Positions 31,339-42,469 of a stretch of 64,000 nucleotides of DNA are shown piece by piece. Both the position numbers and the translations under genes were made by a program. A model generated the notes under the pieces. The model saw only the letters and a program-made list of their open reading frames with translations, did no database searches and had not been told where the DNA came from. Origin of the DNA: Homarus americanus (Eukaryota > Arthropoda > Malacostraca > Decapoda > Nephropidae); NCBI RefSeq assembly GCF_018991925.1, contig NW_024735503.1, forward strand, positions 2,538,907 through 2,602,906, written 5' to 3'. Position 1 is the stretch's first letter, and each line of letters starts with the position of its first letter.

Positions 31339-32539
31339 TATGTAGCTGTCACTTTAAGCACAGAGACACTTTGTGAGGAGATTCAGCGCTCATGGGCGTC
31401 CAGGTGTCTTCTTCTCTCATCCACACTACTTTGATCGTTCAGCTTATTTTGGAGAAGAATGGGAATAGCGTTAACGCTTTAACCTGAGCTGCACGGCACT
31501 ACTGGCCAGGAGGATGGCTCGGGTGTCTGGTAAGTACTAAGAGTGAGACCTGGTTCATCTCCCTGTCATCACACGTCTAATTTCCTCTGAAACAGAATCC
31601 GCTGAGCCCACCAGTGCTATTGTCCAAGGACGATACTAAGTTTACTGGACATTGTATACGAGATGTGGGGTAAATGGATCCCAGTGCTGGAAGGATAACT
31701 CGGGAAATTATATTTTACATCCATTGGGTATAGTGTTAAATGCTCCAAGACAGAACAAACACGTCGAAAGGTTCCGAGAGACACGATCAGTAAATGGTTG
31801 TGTCCTCCTGCTGCCGTGTGTATTTACTTACACTGGAGCGTCTCTGTTTGTTCCCTTGTTCACTTAGCGTGAGCTGCCGCCACATGGACTAATACAGTGT
31901 TATATTTCTTGACATAAGTGTTACTTTTGACCGTGCTTTATTGTTTCACTCCAAGATGCTCAAGTGGCGATTCATCCTGACATGAATGTTTGTTCTGTGA
32001 CATAGATAAGAACCGTAAAAGAAAATCAAACACACGCAAGTCCTAAACAGATCGGAGATGGAGTCGTTCTCACAATGCTAAGAGTTCAACCACAGTCCAT
32101 ATACACCAACTTACATAAACAAACAATACCTCACTAGTCGGGAATCGAACTCTGGACCTCTGCGTGTGAACAGGGATCCAAGAGTAAATGTAAAGACTAT
32201 GTAACTGGTAACTGTGTATGTGAGATGTTTTTTTCTTTAATGTAGATCCGAAGTTTTGGCTCCCCCACTATATTTACATTTACAAATGTGGCCCAGAGTC
32301 TACAAAAGGTTGGGAACCAATACGAGTCTATACTAAGCCTTCGGTACACAGGGAGACGTTGAATTAGCCGCCTTCATTTTTTTTACCTGGGAAGTTAGGT
32401 TCCCACTCGGGCGTCGCATCCTTGTTTTTATTATGAAGTTTCGTGTATGAATATGTTCATTAAACATTGATCCAAGAATAATTAAAGTGTCCCAATAACC
32501 AGTCAACATCCTCCCAAAATTTTAACGTTCAGATTTTTT
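31339..32539. other. Intergenic DNA, nothing recognised
   Basis: No supported gene; the open frame 31,652-31,867 is unbordered. Confidence 0.4.
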
Positions 32540-32700
32540 TATTGTATATATCGTGGGGGCGTCAAGCTCCGCCCCTCCTCTATGCTACTGAGGTCTTTAA
32601 TCACATCCTAATAACCAGATGTGGCTGACGTCACGAGTAGTGTGACGTGTGCGGGAGAGGAGTCCATCCTCCCACTGACGTCAACAGAGAGGGAGACTGA
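32540..32700. promoter_or_regulatory. GC island with paired CRE-type sites, candidate promoter/enhancer
   Basis: Two perfect palindromes TGACGTCA (32,626-32,633 and 32,676-32,683) lie exactly 50 bases apart, with a half-site variant TGACGTGT between them at 32,643. GC-box-like GGGGGCG and CCGCCCCTCC lie at 32,554-32,575, and GTATATAT at 32,545. CREB/ATF-type factors bind TGACGTCA. Neither strand nor target gene is certain; a start site for a gene on either side is possible. Confidence 0.4.
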
Positions 32701-33588
32701 CCCTCATCATCCCACATGCCAAGACACAAATAACAATGTTTCACTTGTGAGTTAATAAAGGACAATACCTACGTCTGATTATGATTGATATTGTGTCAGT
32801 GAACGAGTGTGTGTGTCTAATTGCAGATCATAAGAGCCTAATCACAGTAATCCACACAAGATGCACAATTAATGAAAATGCCGTGATTGGTGGTGTCAGT
32901 AGTGATGTACGATACTAAGCGGCCGTAACCAGGGGCGTGATAAACATAAATATATCACAGGACGTTGGACGGGTGTGACTTGGGACTGTTTTCGTCTGAA
33001 GCACAAAACGAGATAACATGTCAACTAAACAAAACGAGGCCATTAGACAACGAAACCACTAAATAAAGAAACCATCAGATAACGAGAGCATCAGATAAAG
33101 CAGCTGCACAGTGGAGTCGTGAACAGTTGCACTACAGAGCCATGGAGCAGCTGAGTGCTGTGCTCTTATAGTTTTGAAATTCTATCACAAATATTGTTTT
33201 AATTCAGTCACGAATTACTGAAGGCTTATCGTTCACTGATATATGTTTTTGATCAATCGTTGATACACGGGATTCAGAGCGGGAAATCCGGCAATCTGGT
33301 GCAGAAGAGATTTAAATGTCAGTAGCAGTCAGAGGCCACGCCATGAAATTTTATTCACGTTATATGATATAAGAATAATATAGATAGACAGTGTTCTTGT
33401 GTTCCTCTGTTTTATCTTCTTCTACTGTGGGGATGTCAGTGTTATGATGCATGTGGTGTTACTCAATTTATCCAATTATATATATACTGTATATAGGGAC
33501 TCCTCAGGTTACGTAACACTCCACATATGTAAATTATACTTAATGTATAAGCAACATTAGAAATAATACAGCACATAAGTATAAATAC
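32701..33588. other. Intergenic or intronic DNA
   Basis: No gene. A repeated motif of the type AACGAGAGCATCAGATAA / AACGAAACCACTAAATAA occurs at about 33,040-33,100 (2-3 loose copies). Confidence 0.35.
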
Positions 33589-33707
33589 CTGAGATGAGTA
33601 GATTTTCGATATTTCATTAAGTTCGGGCAAACTCGGTGACTTTACTACACTTGTGGTCACGTAACACCAACTCTGCCCTCCCTTCAGATCGGTACAGTAA
33701 GTCAACA
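33589..33707 (-). CDS. Candidate internal exon, unidentified
   Basis: 119 bases with acceptor TTAATAGCTAG and donor CATCTCAG|GTATTT, phase 1 in and 0 out, 39 open codons. Sequence: LTYCTDLKGGQSWCYVTTSV, then KSPSLPELNEISKIYSSQ. Composition is higher in GC than the flanks. Two cysteines and SWCYVT might suggest a small disulphide module. No family assignment. Confidence 0.28.
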
Positions 33708-33861
33708 CTAGCTATTAAGGTAAATTGCTAGTTCTGTAATTATTCATTTAATATTTATTTTATTTTATTTTAGCTCAATGCATATAAAAGGATGTCAGCC
33801 ATTTTCCGTGATATATATCCCCTGTTGGGAATATTCCACAGAGCGAAAGTGCTGCTTCTTT

Positions 33862-33918
33862 ATACATACATACATACATACATACATACGTAAATACATA
33901 CATACATACGTACATACA
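33862..33918. repeat. CATA microsatellite
   Basis: About 13 CATA units with CGTA interruptions. Confidence 0.9.
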
Positions 33919-35082
33919 CTTAAGTTTACCCTTTTCGCTGACGAGGGTCGATGAGTCATTACTGGACTCTTAATCGCTGTCGAGAGTACAATAATCACAT
34001 CTCTGAGCTCAAAGAAAACGTGGCTGTTTCACTCACTCGTTTTCTTTTGTCTTCTTTCCTTTTCATGATAAAATACAGCACAAGGAACATTATGTGAGGG
34101 GAGTGTGTGTCTTTCGCCCTCTGTATCACTCGCCTATTGTGTACTACTCTACTGTTGTGTCCTTCACCTGTTAACTACGGAAAGTTGTCAATATCGAGAG
34201 TACTATATAGGTTTATGCCGTAACTGTATGGCAGATATTTCTTCCACCTACTGAAAGATCATGACAACATTAATTAACTATGTATTGACACCAAGCTGCC
34301 ACCGGATGTTTGAGTAATAACCTACAAAAACTCGCAGATGTTGTAAAAATAAAAAAAAAAAAACGTCACATAACTTTTAGGCTTTCCAATTTATTTGACC
34401 GAACTCCCAACAATAATCAATTACTCTCTTGAATAATGAAAGACATATAGTGTTTTGGACACCCTGAGCTTCCTTTATGTATTAGTTTATCTATTGTGAT
34501 ATTAATAAAAAAATATGAGACGATATATAAACAATAGAAAACTCTTGTTGAACTTTATTGTCAGTAGTGCATTATATCACAAGAGAAAATATTACCATCG
34601 GTTTTGTATACGAACTGGTAGAGTACATAGAGTGTGAGGAATGCCATACTAGATACGGTTTATGACGCTCGCTGCTCCACATCCACATTAGACTTGGGTG
34701 AGACAAGTTAGCCATCTATCTTTTGTTTAAAATTAACAGTATATTTGATTAACGAGTGAACCATGCAGCCCATATTGCCATCACTAGTAAACTATTTCGC
34801 AAAAAAGAACAAAGCCAATTAGGTGGATAAGACATCACCAAGCCTGAAGTGCCACCATCTTCCTACAGGAGTTCTTCTTGTAAACTACTATAGTATTGTT
34901 AGTGTTCGTAAACAAATGGTGGTATAGAGAGTCAAGATTTATTAAGGACTGAAGATGCTAAAACCTGAATAACATAGGAAGTTATCTGACATATCTCATC
35001 GGATATGTCAGATAGTTCGACATATTACCTCAAGTGTGGGTTGTATATATATTGTTATTGACTATGGATAAAAAAACTATGA

Positions 35083-35088
<6 letters not shown>
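33919..35088. other. AT-rich DNA with a perfect hairpin
   Basis: No gene. The only structure of note is the palindrome at 34,983-35,014. Confidence 0.4.
34983..35014. repeat. Perfect inverted repeat, 13-bp stem, 6-base loop
   Basis: TATCTGACATATC, loop TCATCG, then GATATGTCAGATA. Size and symmetry resemble a hairpin terminator or a factor binding palindrome; in a eukaryotic intergenic context the role is unknown. Confidence 0.75.
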
Positions 35089-35123
<35 letters not shown>

Positions 35124-35158
35124 GCGCGCGCTTTCTTGCTTGCTTGCTTGCTTGCTTT

Positions 35159-35191
<33 letters not shown>
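35089..35191. repeat. Compound microsatellite CA-CG-CTTG
   Basis: A CA run, then CGCGCGCGCG, then CTTG units with two CTTT interruptions. The alternating CA/CG part is strongly Z-DNA-prone. Confidence 0.95.
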
Positions 35192-36180
35192 ACAGTATGG
35201 ATAGTTTAGGAAATCCATCATAAAAAAATTCAGTTATAAGATATTAAAAGCAATACTACTATTTTTGTTTTACATGGGGGAATTAATGTAACAGCACCTT
35301 TGCTTGATATAAATATTTACCCAAATGAATAACACGAACTTATTCATCAAGTTATTCACCAAGTTATTCATCAAGTTGTTCACGATAGACAACTGGGCTT
35401 GCAACTCTCTCAAAGGGCGAACGCAGGTCAGCTGATTAATCAAACAACCGGCTCGCTCTCTTACGCCCAGAGAAGGCGGTTGACTACTACCACTTGGGCA
35501 GAGAGGTCAGACACTTAACTCAAGTGTTTTCTCAAAGTGTTATAAACATCACTTGCCTGGAGAGAATTCATAATTTATTATCTCAGATTATATACAGTTC
35601 CTGTTTCAGCAATAAACGGAAAACGCCAAGAAAACAATTACTGGGATACCAAAACATTAACGTATTTGTATGTTTTGTTTCTCCTTTTCCTCCATGTCAT
35701 CAAAGGTTGAGGGTGTTGAGCAAAGAAGAAAAATGTTTGCTCACTTTCAACCCCAGATGTTTTACATATCAATATGCTTTGCTGATGTAGGTGATTGAAT
35801 ACTGCATCAAAGTTTACGGAAAAAGAGTTTGTTTTTAAATGATGTAATTACAGTATGCGAAACGAATTATTTTATCAAACAAGTGGTAATTACAGGACTA
35901 AAAATATTCTTTTTTGAATGATTTAGTTGTGCAATTCAGCTAGAGAAAAAATAATCTGTTTGGACCTCACAGACAACTTACATCATATCACAGAGGGGAG
36001 TAACTCATGCTCCAACCATTCCCATATTTCTTGCCTTTGGACATACTGCGTATTTCTTCTTGCAACATTTACACTTATATATCATCTTAAACAAAATGGT
36101 AACGGTCACTTATTCTAATAACAATTACGACGAATTATTCAGAGTATAGGAAAGGTGAAAACTTATGCAGCCACATTTCT
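35192..36180. other. Intergenic DNA
   Basis: Three short units AGTTATTCA(T/C)CA at 35,337-35,380; otherwise nothing. The open frame 35,494-35,790 has no splice or motif support. Confidence 0.4.
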
Positions 36181-36815
36181 CTGTTCTGTTGACACTTAGT
36201 AGCTCGTCTCTCTCCCGCCAGTGTGTATGACTCTTCAGTTCTAGCTCAGCGTTTTTTTTCATTCTGTCTCGTTTAATTGTCTTTTCCTTCTCTATTTTTC
36301 ATCCACTTGTATCTGTCTTTACTGTCTACTGTCCAACTGTGCCTCTCATTAAGCTGTCTCCTGTCTACTTGTGTGATTATAACTTCCTTCTGTCTCCCTA
36401 CCACCTGTTTTGGATTATAGGTACCATGTTTCTCCTGTCAAGTCATTTTTTATCTTAATGCTTCCGTTTTTTTTTCCGTCCAGCACTTTAAGGTTGTAGA
36501 TTCCCTCTGTTTACGGCTGACTGTTCCGTTTGGTGTCTGTCTCTCTTTCCTGTCCTTCTGTCTCTATATTCAGTTGTATCTCGTTGTAACTTTCCTCTGT
36601 CTTCTCTCCAGGTGTATGGTTGAACATCTCATCTATTCCCTCCTATGTGTGTGAATTTGTAACTTCCCCCACCCCCCCCTGTCACCTGTCCATTTTGTGC
36701 CACCGTCCAGTTTATCTTTTCCCATCTAGTTGTTATGTTATTGCTCCCATAAGTTTCCTGTCCAGTTATGTCTGGTTGTAGCTTCTCTCTCTCTCTCTCT
36801 CTCTCTTCTGAATTA
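36181..36815. repeat. Old degenerate pyrimidine-rich tandem array
   Basis: Recurring but decayed phrases such as GTCTCCTGTCTACTTGTGTG, TTGTAACTTTCCTCTGTC, TGTCCAGTTATGTCTGG and TGTAGCTTCTCTCT suggest units of roughly 50-65 bases blurred by mutation. Ends with a CT run at 36,785-36,806. Confidence 0.4.
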
Positions 36816-37094
36816 AAGATGGTATACGCGCCTGGGATTTAGAACAACTCTACCTGTTGTTATGGTGGATGTTCAGTAGCCCTTAAAATGGTTATAGAGA
36901 TATTCCTTTTTTTTGTGTGTGTATTGGAGAGTTGCCACGCCAATGACTCACAAGGGTTGTTAACGTCTTTCGGAATTGCTGTCGGTGACCTAGAGTTGCC
37001 AAGGTTCTAAGACTGAGTTATTATCTCCGTAAATCCTAATTATCTTGTTTTAAGAGAAGTTGGTAGTAGGATGAAGGAGTGGAGGGAGAGGGGA

Positions 37095-37295
37095 GAGGTT
37101 GGTGGCCTGTGAGGGTGGAGGTAGAGGTTGGTGGCCTGTGAGGGTGGAGGTAGAGGTTAGTGGCCTGTGAGGGTGGAGGTAGAGGTTGGTGGCCTGTGAG
37201 GGTGGAGGTAGAGGTTAGTGGCCTGTGAGGGTGGAGGTAGAGGTTAGTGGCCTGTGAGGGTGGAGGTAGAGGTTGGTGGGCTGTGAGGGTGGAGG
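37095..37295. repeat. 29-bp minisatellite, about 7 copies
   Basis: Unit GGTGGCCTGTGAGGGTGGAG plus GTAGAGGTT in 29-base register (37,101, 37,130 and so on), with one alternating G/A position (GTTGGTGG against GTTAGTGG). Confidence 0.92.
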
Positions 37296-37944
37296 GAGGG
37301 ACTTCTAGAGAGAACCGAAGGAGATCCAGTAAGAGGAAATGAGGTGTAATTGGACGTGAGACACAAGACAGTAATTGTATTCATACCAAACTAAACACTC
37401 GGCTTGTAAGAAAATGGTCTTTTAACCTGAAACAGTAATGAAAACATATTGTTCAGTGACAACTCTGAATTAAGTGAGAAAAAAAAAGATATTGCAATAA
37501 TTTGATGTTAGTGTCTTACATTGCGTTATTTCGGATTACATCTATAGTAGGTTAATACTTGCCTAGTTGTTCATGATCTTTTATTCCTAGTTAAAGCTTC
37601 TCGTGATACACTTATCCTGATGCTCCCACTCTTGTATTCTACCTCAATAACCAAGCCTGTGTGAGTCCATTTATTCCATTAATCCTCTTATAGAACAACA
37701 CATCTGTCACCCTACTCACGTCATTGCCACGTTCGATCAATCAACTCATTATTGTTGTTGCGTCACTAACGGAATGATGTTGCTGTTATATTGGCGTGCT
37801 TCACCAATGAAATCTTTAAGTTATCATTAAATCGGGATAGTGTCCGGTAAATCTTTCTAGTTTCTAAGCCGAAAAGTATTTTTTTTTTCCGCGTTTACAG
37901 TTGTCACACCTGGCAAGCAAGATATTTTGACAACATAAAATAAG
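37296..37944. other. AT-rich DNA upstream of the next exon candidate
   Basis: Nothing recognised; a T-run followed by GTTTACAG at 37,880-37,899 would make a good splice acceptor, but the frame after it stops within 10 codons. Confidence 0.35.
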
Positions 37945-38101
37945 GTTAGCGAGACGATTCATATACACGGCAGTCGGACATAATAACACCAAGGCTGGAC
38001 ATGTTGACACTATTGCTGCCTTACAAGCTAATGTTTCTGTTATGGCAGGAACCATCGTCAGGGTCAGCTACGGAAACGATAAACAGATAAACTTAACACA
38101 G
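37945..38101 (+). CDS. Candidate exon, extracellular domain (PKD/Ig-like?)
   Basis: Open for about 52 codons before donor ACACAG|GTATGTG in phase 0: LARRFIYTAVGHNNTKAGHV, then ALQANVSVMAGTIVRVSYGN and INLTQ. The sequons NNT, NVS and NLT fit an extracellular protein. The pattern VSVMAGT-x-VRVSYG faintly recalls PKD-type beta-sandwich repeats, a guess. The 5' border is unclear: the upstream acceptor at 37,899 is separated by an in-frame stop, so either a weaker acceptor is used or there is a frame error. Confidence 0.35.
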
Positions 38102-38166
38102 GTATGTGATAAATAATAATAAGAAAGATTACGATTAAGACAAACAACAAATCCACTAATCAGATC

Positions 38167-38186
38167 ACACACACATACACACACAC

Positions 38187-38237
<51 letters not shown>
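38167..38237. repeat. CA microsatellite in the candidate intron
   Basis: CA run with two CATA interruptions at its start; it occupies almost half of the 157-base intron between the two exon candidates. Confidence 0.95.
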
Positions 38238-38238
<1 letters not shown>

Positions 38239-38258
38239 TGTGGCCCTCACCTCGCCAG

Positions 38259-38481
38259 CTCTCAGAGGGACAAGTGAATCAGCCTGTAGATGTAATTGTC
38301 ACCCCTTCAGCCGTGTCCCTTTGTCCAGTTTCTTTCATTCTTCTTTTCTTTGGCTGTTTTTTTCCTGTGTTATTTTGGTATTGTGTTACAACGTTTTCGC
38401 CTGTCAGTGTGATTTACTTTTATCCTCCTCGTAATGGGCCGTCACCCGTAAAGGCACGACCGGGTGTCTTTTTTGTGTGAG
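38259..38481 (+). CDS. Candidate following exon with membrane span
   Basis: Acceptor CCTCACCTCGCCAG joins in phase 0, matching the previous donor. The frame reads LSEGQVNQPVDVIVTPSAVS, then about 20 strongly hydrophobic residues (SFILLFFGCFFPVLFWYC), then a Pro/Arg-rich tail to TGA at 38,479-38,481. The arrangement extracellular stalk, membrane span, short tail is plausible for a type I membrane protein. The T-rich stretch could alternatively be intron after an earlier donor, making the span incidental. Confidence 0.3.
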
Positions 38482-38540
38482 CGTATGATACAAAAGAACT
38501 AGGTCCTCTGAAATTTTGATCACTAGATTTCAGACACGAC

Positions 38541-38790
38541 ACTAGTGGTGGAGGTAGGGGTAGTGGTGGTGGTATGGATAATGGTGGTGGTGGAGGTAGG
38601 GGTATTGGTGGAGGCAAGGGTATTGGTGGTGGTGGAGGTAGGGGTAGTGGTGGTGGTATGGATAATGGTGGTGGTGGAGGTAGGGGTATTGGTGGAGGCA
38701 AGGGTATTGGTGGTGGTGGAGGTAGGGGTAGTGGTGGTGGTATGGATAATGGTGGTGGTGGAGGTAGAGGTATTGGTGGAGGTACGAGTA
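38541..38790. repeat. 84-bp higher-order GGT repeat
   Basis: Blocks TATGGATAATGG recur at 38,573, 38,657 and 38,741, an 84-base period repeated about three times within GGTGGAGGTAGGGGTA-type triplet DNA. Divergent GGT/GTG sequence continues to about 38,940 and GAT-rich sequence to 39,170. Both strands are open over hundreds of bases because stops are excluded by the triplet. Confidence 0.88.
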
Positions 38791-39179
38791 GTGTTGGTGA
38801 TGGTGGTGGAGGTACAAGTGGGGTTTTGGTGGTGGAGGTAGGGGTAGTGATGGTGATGGTGAAGGTAGGGGTTTAGTGATGGTGGTAGAGGTAGTGATAG
38901 CGGTGGTGGTGGTGGTGGTGGTGGTCGTAGCAGTGGTAATGCTGGTAATGGGAAGGGCAATTGCGTTTAATGTGGATGGTGGTGATGGTAATGATTTTGC
39001 TAGTGGGAGATGCATTCAAAGTGCATTCACAGTGATGGTGGCAATGATGATAGCCTTGTTTGTGGTGATAATGAGGGTGATGATGTCTGTGTTGGTGGTA
39101 ATGGGAGTAAGAGTTGTGATACTGCTTGTGGTGGTGTGTCTGATAATGATGATGTTATTAAGAGTGTACAATAAAGGGT

Positions 39180-39480
39180 AAGTTCTTTATTCTGGATGAT
39201 TGAGAAACATTGCTCATTTTATTTCAGGAATATGTTGTTTAGTGAGACACACACTACGTTGATTCGTTATAGAAGATACGAGAGTTACGGAGGAGGTGAA
39301 GGGACGTAAAAACAGTATAGTTAACTTTAGTGCATGGAGTGTAGGTGAATGGTACACTCCAATGGTCCTCTCCCCCTTCCCACACACACCTCCTATGTGC
39401 TCACTACACACTTCCATTCTACTGACCACTACACCTCATCGACTACTAACCTAGCGCCTCCTCACTGCCTCCTACTACCA
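39180..39480. other. Intergenic DNA
   Basis: Nothing recognised. Confidence 0.35.
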
Positions 39481-39501
39481 TCAGCTGACTGCCTTTCCTA
39501 T

Positions 39502-39502
<1 letters not shown>

Positions 39503-39542
<40 letters not shown>
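39503..39542. repeat. CA microsatellite
   Basis: About 19 CA units. Confidence 0.95.
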
Positions 39543-39544
<2 letters not shown>

Positions 39545-39691
39545 TTCCTTTAATAACTGTTTTTCTTTTCCATTCCCTTTTCTCGAATTTCCTCCGTACT
39601 GCCCCACAACTAACCTCCCAAATCTATGAATTACGAGACCACTTTCAAGTAATTGGTAAATATTGATTGGGTCCACTGTTATTATCTTGTC

Positions 39692-39694
<3 letters not shown>

Positions 39695-39744
<50 letters not shown>
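39695..39744. repeat. CT/CA microsatellite
   Basis: Short TCTC run into about 18 CA units. Confidence 0.95.
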
Positions 39745-39745
<1 letters not shown>

Positions 39746-39894
39746 AAGTAACAAATACAAAACGAGCACCATTTCCACTTGCGTACTTCCCTTTATGTTT
39801 TTGTCAGACTAATTTTATACACATCAGCTATTTTTTTCATAATACGGCAATGGATAGTGAAGAGGGGGGGGGAAAAGCCAAGTCTTAATTAGCC

Positions 39895-40510
39895 ACTTTC
39901 ACCACTAATACTCCTATTACTTATACACCGTCACTATCATCACTTCACTAATCATCTCATCATCATCTCCCCACCATCATCACCTCACTATCATCACTTC
40001 CATCACCATCATCATCACTCATCACTATCACCATCATCCCCACTATCATCATCTCCCTCACCATCATCATCTCCCTCACCATCATCATCTCCTCACTATC
40101 ATCACTTCCCTCACTATCATCATCTCCCTCACTATCATCATCTCCCCCACTATCATCATCTCCCTCACTATCATCGCCACCCTCACTACCGCCTTCCTCA
40201 TCCCTCCCACATTATTACCTCTACCATAACTCCTACCACCATAATTTCCATCACCATCATTCCCACCACCATGGCTCCTACCACCATCATTTCCATCACC
40301 ATCATTCCCACCACCATGGCTCCTACCACCACCATCATTCCCACCACCATCATTCCCACCACCACCATCATTCCCACCACCATTACTACTACTACTACCA
40401 ACACTACCACCACTACCACCCACCCCCACTACCATCATCCCCAGCACCACTATGACTACTACAACCATTAACCTCAGCACCACTGTTACTCCAACCACCA
40501 CTACCGTATC
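39895..40510. repeat. ATC/ACC trinucleotide-based low-complexity region
   Basis: CATCATCTCC-type units (39,900-40,190) pass into CACCACCATCATTCC-type units (40,220-40,470). Periodic open frames on both strands are not evidence of a gene. Confidence 0.9.
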
Positions 40511-41426
40511 CTCACACCTGACTACCCTCACACCTGACTACCCTCACCCCTCACACACAATCACTTCGGTCATCACATGGCGTAGGGTTAGCGAGACGAG
40601 TGAATTGAGAGAGAAAAGCGGATGAAGTGAAGAGGGAGGGGAAGGCGAACAAGACTGAAGAACATAGTGATGATGGAGAATGACAGCTGTGGCAGAGGCG
40701 TTGTAGAGCAGTGACAGTAATTTATAGCCATGGATGTTGACAGTGATGGCTGCTGACAGTAACGTTGAAAATTATTATCAAGTAGGGAACCTGTGTGATG
40801 GAGGTGGTGGTGTTGTGGTGGTGAAGGGTGGAACAGGTCGTGAATGTTTGAAGGTGATGGTGAACAAGACTTGTGGTGTTATCAGCGGTAGATGAAGTTG
40901 ATGGTGGTGAGGGAGACGATACTTGAGAGGTTATGAGTAATCCAACGTGATGACGGTGTAGGCATTTCTTTGAGAGGGATGGAGGTGTTGATGACAGCGT
41001 GTAACAAAAAAGAAGATATATATTAAAAAATGTTACTAAGAAGATAAAAGGAAATGAACCACGAAATACAATTTTTTTTTGAGCGAGTAAACATTTATTG
41101 TAATGCTTAGAATAGCGTACAGGGTCGGCCATTGAACGATAGCGGGGAGGGGCGGTATTATTATTATTATTATGAGTGAAACTATTGAAAAAAATCTTGA
41201 ACAGTAGTGATCATGAAGATGTTACATGGGTGACATTGATTACGGCTCATACAACACAACATACTGTGAAGAACGGTAGATTATAAGTTGGTGGTAGAAC
41301 GTATCTCTAAGTTAATGAGAATAATTTTACCATATACTAATTAATTTGTAAAGCGGAGAGTTATTATGAAGATTAATCCCACTACTGCATATCAGTTTAG
41401 TGTAAAGAAGAATTTGTTGATATTTT
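40511..41426. other. Intergenic DNA
   Basis: GTG/GAT-rich low complexity at 40,790-40,920. The minus-strand open frame 40,722-41,132 is Ser/Thr/His-rich from this composition and is not supported as a gene. Confidence 0.4.
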
Positions 41427-41560
41427 TTGTAAACTGTGTACGTGTTAAGATTACCCTTATAAACTGTGTACGTGTTAAGATTACCCTTATAAACTGTGTA
41501 CGTACATGTTACGATAACTTTTATAAACTTTGTACATGTTAAGATAACCATTATATAAAC
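41427..41560. repeat. 30-bp minisatellite, about 4 copies
   Basis: Unit TAAACTGTGTACGTGTTAAG plus ATTACCCTTA; two copies identical, outer ones diverged. Confidence 0.85.
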
Positions 41561-41970
41561 TCAGTTGTGTTGACGCTGATTTAAATGGAAAGAGAATGAA
41601 AAGCTTTGAGTCGTGTAAGCCGAGTGTAAATTAGCACAAGGCTCCTAGATTACCTTCACATATTAATGCAGACACACCTTCAGAACCAAACGGTACACCT
41701 TTGTCTGACAAGAAGGGTGAAGGCAGAGCAGTGCATTAAGGCATTAAGAGGCTTGGGAGGCGCATCAGGAATAATTGAATCATCTAAGCTGATTGAAAAT
41801 AGATAATGAGGAGAAGTATTTTTTTTTTAAATGGTGGTAAGATTAGAATGAGAGAGAAACAATAGAGCAAATAAAGTTGGACTGAAATTCCAAGAGATTT
41901 CTTATGGCAGTGATCCAAACAAAGTAAAAATGTAATCGTGCATTTAAAGGCTTAAGGTCTAAAGTGGCAC

Positions 41971-41971
41971 C

Positions 41972-42005
<34 letters not shown>
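41971..42005. repeat. GA microsatellite
   Basis: About 17 GA units. Confidence 0.9.
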
Positions 42006-42009
<4 letters not shown>

Positions 42010-42469
42010 CCGGGTATTTCTCTCTTATCTGTCAGTTCGTCCGTCACTTTCACTTACTTTTTTTTTTTACATTTCCCATTCAACGTTAAATTCGTAACTT
42101 ATTTACTTTATTTTTTTTTTACCTCTTTTATAAAATGTGCGAGTTTGAGTTTGTTTTTAGCGGGAACATGTGGACGGGTCATCACTTGTCAGCCAGACGT
42201 CATATTGACACCCACTCCACAGGGAAGAATTGATAGTCATGGCAGAGTTTGTTTTGGTTTAGAGTTTAGACATAGATTTTTTATGTGTATAGAGTAGTTA
42301 GACTCTCCCTCTTGGTGGTAATTGTGGTAGTAGAGGTGGTTGTGGTTGTAGTGGTGGTTGAGTTAGCAGTTAGCTGTGTAATGATAGGTAAGAAACAAAA
42401 CGTAATGGAGATGAATATATATCCACTAATTTTGGAAATAATAAATGAGGTAACTGTGAGATGAATGAA

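Noticed and set aside
33142..33171. ATG in a perfect initiation context (GCCATGGAG)
   Set aside because: The frame stops after nine codons and there is no splice donor in it.
38523..39181. Long opposing open frames rich in Val/Gly or Pro/Thr/His
   Set aside because: They follow from GGT/GTG triplet sequence; stops are excluded by composition, not by selection.
39895..40531. Thr/Ile/Pro and Val/Gly/Met-rich frames
   Set aside because: ATC/ACC low-complexity DNA read in opposite strands.
40722..41132. 136-codon minus-strand frame with hydrophobic stretch
   Set aside because: The Ser/Thr/His-rich half comes from GTG/GAT repeats and the rest has no motif or splice border.
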